A DNA stretch of 64,000 nucleotides from Pseudomonadota bacterium (GCA_023412495.1 JAEYNP010000062.1:1-64000); one strand, 5' to 3'. Positions 8,169 to 17,214 are shown, numbered from the stretch's first letter. Notes: generated by a model from the sequence alone, not told the origin. Numbers and translations: made by a program.

Positions 8169-8762
8169 TTGAGGATCATAAGCGGAAGTCAGAAGGGTCG
8201 GAAGCTTTTCTCGCCGCCTCCGCACGAGAAAATCATCCGACCCACCTCGGACAGGGCGCGGGAAGCTTTGTTCAACATCCTCGGCGAACGGGTATGTCGC
8301 GCAAAAGTACTTGACCTCTTCGCCGGCACCGGCGCCCTCGGCCTTGAGGCATTCAGCCGTGGCGCCGTCCTGGTCGTCTTCGTCGATAATGATCGCCTAG
8401 CGCTAGATCTTATCAAGAGAAATGTATTGCTCTGTCTTTCCGGTTGTGACGGTAATGGCGAGTTGCGGGTCATCCAGCATGACTTGAGCAAGGGCTTACC
8501 CTTGAAAAAACTGCCTCCTGAAACGGCGGCAGGCTTCGATCTCATTTTTGCCGACCCGCCCTATGCAAAAAATATTTCCCTTTCCGTTCTCGATTATTTA
8601 AACAAGAGTAATTTGTTGTCAGAAGACGGCATGCTGGTGATAGAGGAAAGGTTCAGTATAGAACTTCCATCCCGGCTGTCGCAACTCAGACTCGTCGACA
8701 GGCGCGTCTATGGCGAAAATGCATTTTGGTTATATGTTCCGGTCTTGCCCGATGGGCGCTGA
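8169..8762 (+). CDS. rsmD: 16S rRNA (guanine(966)-N2)-methyltransferase
   Basis: SAM-dependent methylation of G966 in 16S rRNA. The family start MRIISGSQKGRKL is at the N-terminus, followed by RPTSDRAREALFNIL, the SAM motif LDLFAGTGALGLEA and the catalytic DPPY (FADPPYAKN). The length (197) is typical. The start codon is TTG at 8169, chosen because the conserved RIISG block begins with the next codon; no clear Shine-Dalgarno is visible. The rsmD-coaD pairing is common in bacteria. Confidence 0.93.
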   Translation: MRIISGSQKGRKLFSPPPHEKIIRPTSDRAREALFNILGERVCRAKVLDLFAGTGALGLEAFSRGAVLVVFVDNDRLALDLIKRNVLLCLSGCDGNGELRVIQHDLSKGLPLKKLPPETAAGFDLIFADPPYAKNISLSVLDYLNKSNLLSEDGMLVIEERFSIELPSRLSQLRLVDRRVYGENAFWLYVPVLPDGR

Positions 8763-8852
8763 CCCGAATTTCTCATTATCGATGTCCATGGGAAATCCGG
8801 GTGAACCGATTGGGCTGTGGCAAGAGAACTCTTCCATCCCCCAGTGAGCGAC

Positions 8853-9365
8853 ATGAGAAAATCCAACAATCACGAACCTTCGGTTGCTGTCTATCCGGGC
8901 ACCTTCGACCCCATCACCATGGGACATGTCGATATCATCAACAGAGCATTGAATCTCTTTGACACGGTCATAGTCGCCGTAGCCGTAAACTCCGCCAAAG
9001 ACCCCGTCTTCACGTTGCCGGAGCGGATCAAGATGATAGAAGATACATTCGTCGGTCGTGATCGAATAGAAGTCTCCGCGGTTTCCGGCCTCCTGGTCGA
9101 GTACGCCCACGAACAGAAAGCCAAGGCCATTGTCAGGGGGATTCGCGCCGTGTCGGATTTCGACTATGAATTCCAGCTGGCACTGATGAACAGAAAACTC
9201 AAGAGAGAAGTCGACACGGTCTTCCTCATGCCGGGGTTCCGCTGGATCTTCATCAGTTCCTCCATCATCAAGGATGCCGCCCGCAACGGCGGCGATGTCA
9301 GCGACCTGGTCCCTCCCCACGTCAACGAGATGCTGATCAGCAAATTCAAGAATTTCAGACGATGA
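8853..9365 (+). CDS. coaD: Pantetheine-phosphate adenylyltransferase
   Basis: Penultimate step of coenzyme A synthesis. The nucleotidyltransferase motif T/HxGH is present as YPGTFDPITMGH near the N-terminus, and the ISSSI motif (WIFISSSIIKD) near the C-terminus. A GTG at 8817 would add 12 residues. The ATG at 8853 is preferred because of AGTGAG 4-5 bases upstream and the fit to the usual length of about 165-170. The stop overlaps the start of the Rieske gene (ATGA), indicating translational coupling of unrelated functions. Confidence 0.94.
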   Translation: MRKSNNHEPSVAVYPGTFDPITMGHVDIINRALNLFDTVIVAVAVNSAKDPVFTLPERIKMIEDTFVGRDRIEVSAVSGLLVEYAHEQKAKAIVRGIRAVSDFDYEFQLALMNRKLKREVDTVFLMPGFRWIFISSSIIKDAARNGGDVSDLVPPHVNEMLISKFKNFRR

Positions 9366-9772
9366 CACGGATCCTGGGGACGCGGACAGGCTGGTCGAGG
9401 AGAAACTTACTCGCTTTTCTGGGGTCGCTGACGCTTCTTTATCCCATCTGCCGGTTTGCCGGGTTCCACGTCCCGAAGAAACCGACCTTCATCAACATAT
9501 CCAAACCAGTATCGACCAGCGGTTACCTGGTCGCAAGCGACTTCGTGCTCTTCGACCGCCACAACAAAAGTTGGGCGATTTCCCGGAAGTGCACGCACCT
9601 GGGCTGCAAGCTCACCTACCATGAAGACAGCGACATCTTCGAATGTCCCTGTCATCAAAGCCGGTTTCATGCCGAGACGGGGGAGGTGCTGCGAGGCCCG
9701 GCGACCAAACCTCTCGCCTTTTTCCCGGTTGAAAAAAGGGAGAGCGACCCCTTCTATGTGGTCACCACCTGA
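9362..9772 (+). CDS. Rieske [2Fe-2S] protein of a cytochrome b complex
   Basis: 136 residues. A twin-arginine-like N-terminus (WSRRNLLAFLG) precedes one hydrophobic anchor, so the cluster domain should face the periplasm. Cluster ligands are both present: C-T-H-L-G-C and C-P-C-H-Q-S. The sequence then ends with FHAETGEVLRGPATKPL, the usual Rieske close. The gene overlaps coaD by 4 bases and the following cytochrome b by about 17. Known role of the family: passes electrons from quinol bound at cytochrome b to a cytochrome c. No cytochrome c gene is adjacent, so the electron acceptor is unknown. Confidence 0.9.
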   Translation: MTRILGTRTGWSRRNLLAFLGSLTLLYPICRFAGFHVPKKPTFINISKPVSTSGYLVASDFVLFDRHNKSWAISRKCTHLGCKLTYHEDSDIFECPCHQSRFHAETGEVLRGPATKPLAFFPVEKRESDPFYVVTT

Positions 9773-10634
9773 GCAGTTCATTCGGCCCGTCGCCTCCGAA
9801 ACTCACGCCCCCTTCTCGTGGCGGACGGTCAAATGGGGTGCCTGGTCCTTGACGAGCCTCTACGTTTCGATACTATCGGGCTTCGTTGTCGGCATTCAGT
9901 ACGATTATATCAATCCTTTCTATTCGACCACTGCTATCGATCTCCTCGTGCCCTACGGTCGATTTTTCCGTTCGCTTCATTTCTTTTCCAGCCAGCTCTT
10001 TTTTCTCTTCACCTGCATCCATCTGGCCGCGGTGTACCCTACGTCGGAGCGACTGCCTTACAGGGAATGGCTGAAGCTTTGCGGAATCCTGCCGATAATT
10101 CTCTTATTGCTCTTCACCGGCTACATCCTCAGGGGCGACAACACCGGCGCTTCGGCCGGATTAATTGCCGAAAGCATCATCCACACCATTCCCCTTGTGG
10201 GCCGGATCATGGACGACCTGTTTTTTTCCATCTCCGGCAGCGGCTTGAGAAAGGTGTATCTGCATCATGTCATAACCCTGGATTTCTTTTTCCTGCTTTG
10301 CGCCTGGTATCATTTGCGGATGTATCGGGTGGATGTCCGGGATCACAAGATTCTCATCGGCTCCATGCTCTTGCTCTCGGTTTTTGTCTCCGCTCCCTTG
10401 GAACTGGAGCAGCCCGGCGCCACATACATTGCCGGCCCCTGGTTTTTCCTGGGACTTCAGGAACTTCTGCGGTATCTGCACCCCTTTCTCGCCGGAGTGG
10501 TCGTACCTTCCATTTTCCTGGCTGCCCTGTTTGCGTCACATCCCGGGGGAAGCAGGAGACCCGTTTATTTGTCTGTTGGAGCCTTATGGGTGGGTGCGTA
10601 TGCCGTTCTTTCCTGCATCGCCTGGCTGCGGTAG
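9756..10634 (+). CDS. Cytochrome b of a Rieske/cytochrome b complex
   Basis: About 292 residues with around eight hydrophobic helices. Haem ligands follow the H-x13-H pattern in helix B (SLHFFSSQLFFLFTCIHL) and the H-x14-type pair in helix D (LHHVITLDFFFLLCAWYHL). A C-terminal block GPWFFLGLQELLRYLHP corresponds to the PEWY-type quinol-oxidation loop region of subunit IV-like sequences, here altered to GPWF. The frame is open back to 9456, but that part overlaps the Rieske gene, so the ATG at 9756 is used. b6 and subunit-IV parts appear merged into one chain. With the Rieske protein it probably forms a minimal menaquinol-oxidising complex. Confidence 0.87.
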   Translation: MWSPPEQFIRPVASETHAPFSWRTVKWGAWSLTSLYVSILSGFVVGIQYDYINPFYSTTAIDLLVPYGRFFRSLHFFSSQLFFLFTCIHLAAVYPTSERLPYREWLKLCGILPIILLLLFTGYILRGDNTGASAGLIAESIIHTIPLVGRIMDDLFFSISGSGLRKVYLHHVITLDFFFLLCAWYHLRMYRVDVRDHKILIGSMLLLSVFVSAPLELEQPGATYIAGPWFFLGLQELLRYLHPFLAGVVVPSIFLAALFASHPGGSRRPVYLSVGALWVGAYAVLSCIAWLR

Positions 10635-10658
10635 ATCGGTAGAGGATTCGGTATGACA

Positions 10659-10695
10659 AAAAAGGGGCTGCCCTCTCTGGAGGACAGCCCCTTTG
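10659..10695. terminator. Bidirectional terminator
   Basis: A run of A, then GGGGCTGCCC...GGACAGCCCC (one bulge), then TTT. It lies between convergent genes (cytochrome b on +, acidic protein on -), with T runs on both strands. Confidence 0.8.
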
Positions 10696-10722
10696 CCGTT
10701 ACGGAACTTGTAACGCCTGTTC

Positions 10723-13700
10723 CTATCTGCCTTTCAGCTCATTTCGCAGTTCGGCAATCTCCTCTTGCAGCGCCAGGCGCAGCGAGGCGATCTCCTGTTT
10801 CAGCTCGGCGGCAAGGGATCCCCTTCTGCCGGTCGGTTGCTGCCCGGCGATCGCTTCAAACTGCTCCGCCATACCGGCATCTTCCGTCTCTTCATACTGT
10901 TGCAGGAGCTGATCGAAATCCTCCCGGGCGTCGGCGGCGCTTGCAATTTGCTCCGCCTCCGTTCCGACCGGGGCGGCAAGCGTCAATTGCCCACCTTTCT
11001 GCATTACCTGGCGCGTCAACATTCCCTGTTGCCATTCCAGCACCTTGAGTGTTTCCGCCAGGAGCAGTTCCTGGTTGTACTGCAGGTCATCCTGCCTTGT
11101 GGCAGACAAGGCATTGTAGACGGAACGCAGAAGGTTATGGGCCTCGGCGCTGGCCTCGAACCGATAGCGATCAATATGTTGAGTGATTGTCGAAATCAAT
11201 TGCAGGAAGGTCTTCTCCAGTGGCCGGGTCGCCCATCTCTGCCTCAAGACGTTGATTTCCCGGAAAAGGCCATTGATTATCCCGTCATTCAATTCAATAC
11301 CGAGAGATTCTATACAGCCGCCCAGTCCTGCCAGCGGACCACTCGTCATTGTACTCGGATCCGTCAATCCAGCGGCGGCAAATGGTAAGCCGACCTCGTC
11401 TTGAATGGTTTCAAAAAATGCCGGCGGCAGCTCTTCAGCAATCTCGTCGGCGAAGACAGGTTCAGGTTCTTCCTGTACCGGAGCGGGCGTAGCGGCGTCG
11501 GTAGATTCTGTTTCCACCGGTTCATCCGCCAGCTCGAATACGACTTCCTCTTCTTCCAAGATGTCGTCGACGGAGGAACCGGTCGCGGCAATCAAGGAAG
11601 CTTCTTCCGCAGGTGAGAGTGCTACATCGAAATCGTCCTCCACCGCTGAAGTTTCCTCCAAAGATTGCTCAGTAGCTGGAGATGTCTCCTCAACCGGATA
11701 TATTTCGGCGACAGTTGCAGCATTTTCCGAAAAAGTAATCTCTTCAGCCGGTAGTATTTCCTCCTTCAAAGAAAGCTCTACTTCCTCGAACGGGGACGCT
11801 TCTGCAACCGGAGGCGGTTCGACCGCAGATGAGAGATCCTCTTCCAGGAGCGGAGTCTCCCGAGTGATAATAATCTCCTCCTCGGCCGGCGTGAACTCTC
11901 CCTCTGCAAACGAGATGGACTCTGCAATCGGGGAGGGTTCGACCGCAGGCGAAATATCCTCTTCCAGGGGCGAACTCTCCTCGGCGAAAGAGATCTCCTC
12001 CTCGATCGGATTGTATTCATCCTCCGCAAATGAAAGCGGCTCCGCAACAGGAGAAAGTTCTTCAACAGGCGGCATTTTTTCCGCGAAGGCAATCTCTTCA
12101 TCGAAAGACAAGGTTTCCTCTGCAGGAGCCTCATCTACGCCAGGCAAGGGTTCATCGACTTCCGCCGATATCTCCTCATCCGCCTCGGTGATGGCCGGCT
12201 CCAGACTCTCGAAGAGAGAATCGACCGCGGCGCTCTCCTTGTCATTTTGCTCGAGTTCGCTTTCAGCAAAGAACAGGCCCAACTCCTCTTCTTCATTGAC
12301 GGTTACATTGGCCTCCTCATCACCCTCAGCCACTGTTTCCGAATTCTCAGGCTGCCCGATATCTGTGGCCCCGAAGATCTCGGACTCGACCTCCACAAAC
12401 GAATCTTCCACGTCAGGTTCCTGGAGGGATTCGACCTCAGTTTCCCCGAATGAATCTTCCCCGGTCGCCTCGATCATGGCAGAATCGCCGGCAGCAGGTT
12501 CAGGTGCCGTTGCAGGAAAACCATCATTTTCGAACAGCTCGTCGAGAGTTCCGGCTATTTCTTCATCTATGCCTCCCGATGCGGCTGTTGTTTTCAAAGT
12601 CTCAGCACTGAACAGGCTCTCTTCTTCACTGGAGAGCAACGCCGGGGCGAACTCCCCGCCATCCATGGGCAATGAAAATTCATCCGTGTCCTCATCCGCC
12701 TCCGTTTCGACATTCACGCCCTGAAGCGCAATTTCTCTGTCGATACCTGAGGCATTCCCGGAGAGTGAAACCTCTTCATCCTCGAAAAGGGAGTCCGTTG
12801 CTCTGTCAATTTCTTCTTCCGAAAAATCGCCAGGCGCAGGTTTTTCATCCATTGCCGCGACAGCTTCGTCTTCGTCGGCGGAGACTTCGCTCCATTCCGA
12901 GACCGCATCTTCATCCGTGTCGGCAAGGGCCGCTACCGCAGGCTCGTAGTCTTCGGCATCTTCCTCCTCGTCATCGGGGCCAACGTCGATACCTTGCAGC
13001 GCCACATTCCTGTCAACCGAGGGCATAACCGCAGCATCATCGCCTGTTGCAGAAGTCTCCTCCTCGGCCAGCCAGCCACCGGACTCTTCCTCGGCCTCAG
13101 GGGGAGAAGCAGGCTCACCGAAGAAATTATCTATTTGAGAAGAAACTCCATCCGGATTTTCTATTCCTAAGGATCTGGCCTCCTCTTCGGCCTGGAATCC
13201 CATTTCTTCATCAGCGGCATCCGCCAAGGCCGGTGCTAGCGTGCCCGAACCGCTGCCCTCGAATTCATCATCCTCCTCTTCGTCTTCGTCATCGGCCTTT
13301 TTATTGATAACTTCGGGCGAAATCGTTGGTCCAAGAAGTGCCTTGAACTCGTTGAATTTGTCGACCGCAGGAAAGAGAACGGCCTTTTCCTCCTGAACAT
13401 TCATCGAAGCCTTCACAATCTTCTCGAGGCTCTCGTAGAAGAGATGCAAGACCTTGAAGGCATCGGCGTGAGCATTGCTTTTTTTATTCTTGATGTAAGC
13501 ACCGAGGGTGCCTATGCCCTGCAACAGGATGAGCTTGGGTTTACTGTTGGCGAATTCTCCCTCGAGCCTGACAACTTCACGACGGAGATCGTTCAGGTCC
13601 TGATCGGTGATCTCCCAATCGATGCCCAGTACGATAGCTTTTAGATTGAGAAGCTTATCTTCAGGCGCAGCTTCCTTTTTCTCTCTCGATTCCTGGGGCC

Positions 13701-14190
13701 GTGCGGTCGGTTGACTTTGGTCGTGTTGGGGTTTCTTGGAGATCTGCCGCTTGAGGCCTTCGAACCTCTTCACATCCTCGATCAGGATTTCTTTTTTCTG
13801 CGCCTCGGAAAGGTCGTCTGTAGATACGATTTTCTCGAGATTATGGTAAAGAGTGAGAAGGAGCTTTATGGCATTGGGATGGGAGTTGGCCTTGTTCTGA
13901 TATATATACTTACTGATCTTCTCCAGGGCCTGAACGTAAACGAGGTTGATGCTGTTGCCTGCCCAGATGCCCCTGAGAGCGATCAATTCCTCGTTGAATT
14001 GCAGCAGAACTTCATCCGTGATTTCCCAATCGATGGATAAAACAAGACTTTTTAACCTACTGATAGGTGATTCATCATTCGTCGAGAAGTCGAAGAGATC
14101 ATCCGCGTCGGTGTAATAGGAATCGTCATATTCATCGGTTCCTAATGTCAAATCATCATCATATTGGTTTGAAATATCCTGTTTCACCAC
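10723..14190 (-). CDS. Acidic triple-repeat protein, candidate MglA effector
   Basis: A 1155-residue protein of no family I can name. One helical domain of about 105 residues appears three times. Copy 1 is at about 43-150 (LKSLVLSIDWEITDEVLLQF...), copy 2 at 180-288 (LKAIVLGIDWEITDQDLNDL...) and a diverged copy 3 at 951-1055 (LGGCIESLGIELNDGIINGL...). Residues 300-945 are a Glu/Asp/Ser/Pro-rich, probably disordered linker. The linker contains a duplicated V/IDR-x2-ALQG motif and a 40-residue tandem repeat (DNA period exactly 120 bases; compare 11821 and 11941). The last 30 residues form a coiled coil. No signal peptide or membrane helix is seen. It starts 9 bases after mglA, so it is almost certainly co-translated with the GTPase. 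Role in polarity or motility is inference from context only. Confidence 0.85.
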   Translation of the reverse strand: MVKQDISNQYDDDLTLGTDEYDDSYYTDADDLFDFSTNDESPISRLKSLVLSIDWEITDEVLLQFNEELIALRGIWAGNSINLVYVQALEKISKYIYQNKANSHPNAIKLLLTLYHNLEKIVSTDDLSEAQKKEILIEDVKRFEGLKRQISKKPQHDQSQPTARPQESREKKEAAPEDKLLNLKAIVLGIDWEITDQDLNDLRREVVRLEGEFANSKPKLILLQGIGTLGAYIKNKKSNAHADAFKVLHLFYESLEKIVKASMNVQEEKAVLFPAVDKFNEFKALLGPTISPEVINKKADDEDEEEDDEFEGSGSGTLAPALADAADEEMGFQAEEEARSLGIENPDGVSSQIDNFFGEPASPPEAEEESGGWLAEEETSATGDDAAVMPSVDRNVALQGIDVGPDDEEEDAEDYEPAVAALADTDEDAVSEWSEVSADEDEAVAAMDEKPAPGDFSEEEIDRATDSLFEDEEVSLSGNASGIDREIALQGVNVETEADEDTDEFSLPMDGGEFAPALLSSEEESLFSAETLKTTAASGGIDEEIAGTLDELFENDGFPATAPEPAAGDSAMIEATGEDSFGETEVESLQEPDVEDSFVEVESEIFGATDIGQPENSETVAEGDEEANVTVNEEEELGLFFAESELEQNDKESAAVDSLFESLEPAITEADEEISAEVDEPLPGVDEAPAEETLSFDEEIAFAEKMPPVEELSPVAEPLSFAEDEYNPIEEEISFAEESSPLEEDISPAVEPSPIAESISFAEGEFTPAEEEIIITRETPLLEEDLSSAVEPPPVAEASPFEEVELSLKEEILPAEEITFSENAATVAEIYPVEETSPATEQSLEETSAVEDDFDVALSPAEEASLIAATGSSVDDILEEEEVVFELADEPVETESTDAATPAPVQEEPEPVFADEIAEELPPAFFETIQDEVGLPFAAAGLTDPSTMTSGPLAGLGGCIESLGIELNDGIINGLFREINVLRQRWATRPLEKTFLQLISTITQHIDRYRFEASAEAHNLLRSVYNALSATRQDDLQYNQELLLAETLKVLEWQQGMLTRQVMQKGGQLTLAAPVGTEAEQIASAADAREDFDQLLQQYEETEDAGMAEQFEAIAGQQPTGRRGSLAAELKQEIASLRLALQEEIAELRNELKGR

Positions 14191-14199
14191 AGTTTCTCT

Positions 14200-14805
14200 C
14201 TAGAGTAATTTTTTCTGTATAGAAATCACCGTTGAAGAGATAATTTTCTTCAATGTCGCGGCTACGTTGTAACCGGTAATGGCACTTGCTTCAAAATAAG
14301 GAACTTTGAGTTTGCTGTTGAGATCTTTCTCCAGCACCTCCGTCGGCAGAACGGGGATACCGTGTTCCTTGAGATCGACCTTGTTGTACTGCATGACCAG
14401 GGGAATCCTGAAAATGCTCTCTTTGTATGACTGCAGATTTTCATGCAGCTGATTCAGGGACCTGATATTTTTTTCGCGCTGCTTTTCCATGGCATCGGCG
14501 ACAAAAACGATACCGTCCACACCCCGCAGGACGAGTTTTCGTGTGGCGTTGTATTTCACTTGGCCAGGCACCGTGTAGAGTTGGATTTTCACGTCGTACC
14601 CTTTGATCTGTCCCATGTCAAAAGGCAAAAAGTCGAAGAAGAGCGTCCTGTCCCCGTGTGTTTTCAGGCTGACCATTTCGGAGACGATTTGCTTTCTATA
14701 AGTCCGGTTGATGTATTCGAGATTCGTGGTTTTGCCACACCGCCCGGGGCCGTAGTACACTATCTTTACTTGAACGATTTTGTCCTTTAAGTTGATGAAG
14801 CTCAA
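14200..14805 (-). CDS. mglA: MglA-type small Ras-like GTPase
   Basis: About 201 residues. The P loop is GPGRCGKTT. The switch region carries the MglA-type TVPGQVKYNATRKLVLRGVDG in place of the usual DxxG. The base-recognition motif is NKVD. In Myxococcus and Thermus, MglA sets cell polarity for motility or polar organelles, switched off by the roadblock protein MglB. Here an MglB-like gene lies 85 bases upstream and a large unknown protein 9 bases downstream, giving a compact three-gene module. The start ATG (14805) directly precedes the conserved SFINLKDK block. Confidence 0.93.
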   Translation of the reverse strand: MSFINLKDKIVQVKIVYYGPGRCGKTTNLEYINRTYRKQIVSEMVSLKTHGDRTLFFDFLPFDMGQIKGYDVKIQLYTVPGQVKYNATRKLVLRGVDGIVFVADAMEKQREKNIRSLNQLHENLQSYKESIFRIPLVMQYNKVDLKEHGIPVLPTEVLEKDLNSKLKVPYFEASAITGYNVAATLKKIISSTVISIQKKLL

Positions 14806-14890
14806 CGTTTCACTCCCTGATGATGATCAATGCGCAGAATACTTTATCGAACATGCTACTGAAGAAGCAAAGACGGCGAGTGACGGCCTG

Positions 14891-15289
14891 TCACCGCTTT
14901 TCCCAGATTTTTCTTATCTTTTCTATCACATCGACAACATTCAGTCGAAGGAACCCAAGAGAAATATCCCTGCCGAACATGGAAATAAGCAGCAGTTCAT
15001 CATCTATCTTACTGAAATGTATGTTGGATTCCTGCCCTTTGTGAAACAGTAACGAGAACTCCTGCTCACCGACAAGTTTGGCCATGGCGTCAACAGTGGC
15101 AAAGTTGCCCGCGGCAAGTGCGGCGAAGGAGTAGACATCGTACTTACTTTCTCCGTTGTCCTTGGCCGTTATGATGTTACCAGCCATATCAATGATGATA
15201 ACGCAATCGACACCCAGCTTTATCAGTTTCTCCGACAACAATGAATCTATCTGTTCGAGTTGCTCTTGACTGACAATCCCATAATTCAT
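14891..15289 (-). CDS. mglB: Roadblock/LC7 domain protein (MglB-like GAP)
   Basis: 132 residues forming a single roadblock/LC7 domain: an N-terminal helix (LEQIDSLLSEKLIKLG), the strand pair VDCVIIIDMAGNIITA, then FAALAAGNFATVDAMAKLVGE and DELLLISMFG. In known systems a homodimer of this domain is the GTPase-activating protein for MglA. First gene of the mglB-mglA-effector set. The 413-base divergent region upstream (to tatD) must hold its promoter. Confidence 0.88.
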   Translation of the reverse strand: MNYGIVSQEQLEQIDSLLSEKLIKLGVDCVIIIDMAGNIITAKDNGESKYDVYSFAALAAGNFATVDAMAKLVGEQEFSLLFHKGQESNIHFSKIDDELLLISMFGRDISLGFLRLNVVDVIEKIRKIWEKR

Positions 15290-15701
15290 GCCACAAACCT
15301 CATTGTAAAATGTTGGCTGCTATATCAGCTAAAAGTATTTACATTATAAGCAATCCGCTTTCTCCGTAACGGAAGCAGTAGTAATGACTTGAATTCACCA
15401 TGATTTTTTCGATGAAGAAAAGACTTCCCCTATGCGGCTGCGGCAATCTAATCCACTCGGAACTCAGGAGAATCAGCCATTTCCACGTTTACCGATTATG
15501 CATCAAACTTACTATACGATAGAATGAAAGTCATATGAAGACTTATTTTTTGTTGTTATAACAAATCTATCCCCACTCCCGCCACCGGGGTTCCGTGTTA
15601 AGACAAAAATACTATTTCTTTGTTTCTGCGTTTTCAAGCGGGAAGGATCAGATTGCGCAGCAAAGGCATTTTTGATAAAGAAGCGTTCGGAGGTACTATA
15701 A
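15290..15701. other. Divergent mglB/tatD spacer
   Basis: AT-rich DNA between mglB (-) and tatD (+). No gene is supported. A weak minus-strand frame at 15512-15928 overlaps tatD and has no family features. Promoters for both operons must lie here, but no clear-cut consensus stands out. Confidence 0.5.
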
Positions 15702-16517
15702 GTGAATCCCCCTGATAAAGTCAGTTCCTGCCCAGAAGGTTGCAGATTGGTGGACACCCACTGCCACCTGGATATGGATGCCTTCGCCGAGGATCTCGCT
15801 GAGGTTGTCGAAAGAGCGGTTATTGCGGGAGTGGACAGGATCGTCACCATCGGCATAGATTTGCCAAGTTCCAAAAAGGCTATCACTCTTGCGGAAAGAT
15901 ATCCACAATTATCGGCTACCCTGGGCATTCATCCCCATGATGTGGAAAGATTGGACGACAATGACTATGCGAGCCTGGAGAAGCTTTTCGTCGATCACCG
16001 CCGGCATATCGTCGGTTACGGTGAGATAGGCCTTGATTATTATAAAAATTATTCCGATCCCGAGGCGCAAAGAAAGCATTTCGCTCATCAACTGGACCTG
16101 GCTCACGACCTGAAGCTGCCGGTAATCATCCACAACCGGGATGCCGATGACGATATTCTCAATATTCTGCACCACGCGAAGCCCCTTGAATACGGCGGAA
16201 TCATGCACTGCTTCTCCAGCGGCCTGGATTTTGCTCTCAAAATCATAGATTTAGGATTACTTGTTTCCATCCCCGGAGTCGTTACTTTTAAAAACAGTCA
16301 CATTCTTCAGGAGGCCGTCAAAAATATTCCTCTTTCCTCCATGGTACTAGAAACGGATGGCCCCTTTCTTGCTCCGCATCCGTTTCGCGGCAAGAGGAAC
16401 GAACCTTCGTATGTAGTATATACAGCTCGAAAAATTGCTGAGCTCAGGGAGACGGATTTACCCGTCGTTGCCGGGCAGACTACGGCTAATGCGGAAAAAC
16501 TTTTCCATTTTCAATAA
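15702..16517 (+). CDS. tatD: TatD-family metal-dependent DNase
   Basis: 271 residues. TIM-barrel hydrolase with the metal motif VDTHCHLD near the start, GEIGLDYY, PVIIHNRDAD, GIMHCFSSG and ETDGPFLAP, all in family order. TatD proteins are Mg-dependent 3'-5' exonucleases acting in DNA repair. The start is GTG (15702), 8 bases after GGAGG at 15689-15693. yggS follows 4 bases after the stop. Confidence 0.94.
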   Translation: MNPPDKVSSCPEGCRLVDTHCHLDMDAFAEDLAEVVERAVIAGVDRIVTIGIDLPSSKKAITLAERYPQLSATLGIHPHDVERLDDNDYASLEKLFVDHRRHIVGYGEIGLDYYKNYSDPEAQRKHFAHQLDLAHDLKLPVIIHNRDADDDILNILHHAKPLEYGGIMHCFSSGLDFALKIIDLGLLVSIPGVVTFKNSHILQEAVKNIPLSSMVLETDGPFLAPHPFRGKRNEPSYVVYTARKIAELRETDLPVVAGQTTANAEKLFHFQ

Positions 16518-16521
16518 AAAA

Positions 16522-17214
16522 ATGACGATTGCTGAAAACCTGGAATTAACAAGAGGCAGGATAGCAGCCGCCGCGAAAAAGGCGGGACGAAAACCGGAAG
16601 AGATCAAACTGGTGGCGGTCTCCAAATTCTTTCCGGCGGATGCGATCATTGAGGCCTACAATGCCGGCCATACTGTCTTTGGCGAGAACTATATTCAGGA
16701 AGTCCAGGCAAAAAGGGATCTCGTCCCGCCGGAGGTACAATTTCATTTTATCGGCCATCTGCAGAGCAACAAAGCAAAAATCGCCGCAGCCACATGCAGT
16801 GTGATCGAGACCGTCGATAGCTACAAGATCGCCAAGGCTCTTCACAATCATCTCGAAGCCCTGCAACGCAACATCGATGTGCTTGTCCAGGTGAATATCG
16901 GCAAAGACACCGGTAAGTCCGGAATTGGGGAGGATCAGGCGGAAGAACTGCTGATCCGTCTCAAGGATCTTTCAAGAATCAGGGTTTGCGGCCTCATGAC
17001 AATGCCGCCCTGGGAGACGGATCCCGAACTCTCTCGGCCACATTTTCATAATCTGCGCAGGCTGGCGGAGAAGTTGAGTCACCAGGGGTTGTTTTCCGAC
17101 GCGATGCGGCCAGAACTTTCGATGGGAATGTCGAGTGACTTCCATATTGCCATCGAAGAAGGGGCAACGATAGTGCGGGTCGGCACAGCGATATTCGGTG
17201 AGCGCGCAATTTGA
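16522..17214 (+). CDS. yggS: YggS-family PLP homeostasis protein
   Basis: Pyridoxal-phosphate-binding single-domain TIM barrel with no catalytic activity, involved in PLP and amino/keto acid balance. The PLP lysine is in LVAVSKFFPADAI, followed by FGENYIQE, FIGHLQSNKA and a C-terminal SMGMSSDFHIAIEEGATIVRVGTAIFG. The ATG at 16522 gives 230 residues, the family norm. The frame extends upstream into tatD, with an alternative ATG at 16489. No Shine-Dalgarno is visible, so translation is probably coupled to tatD. Confidence 0.92.
   Translation: MTIAENLELTRGRIAAAAKKAGRKPEEIKLVAVSKFFPADAIIEAYNAGHTVFGENYIQEVQAKRDLVPPEVQFHFIGHLQSNKAKIAAATCSVIETVDSYKIAKALHNHLEALQRNIDVLVQVNIGKDTGKSGIGEDQAEELLIRLKDLSRIRVCGLMTMPPWETDPELSRPHFHNLRRLAEKLSHQGLFSDAMRPELSMGMSSDFHIAIEEGATIVRVGTAIFGERAI

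Noticed and set aside
11405..12724. 439-codon serine-rich frame on the plus strand
   Set aside because: It is the antisense of the acidic Glu-rich linker (GAA/GAG read backwards gives Ser codons) and has no domain or ribosome-site support.
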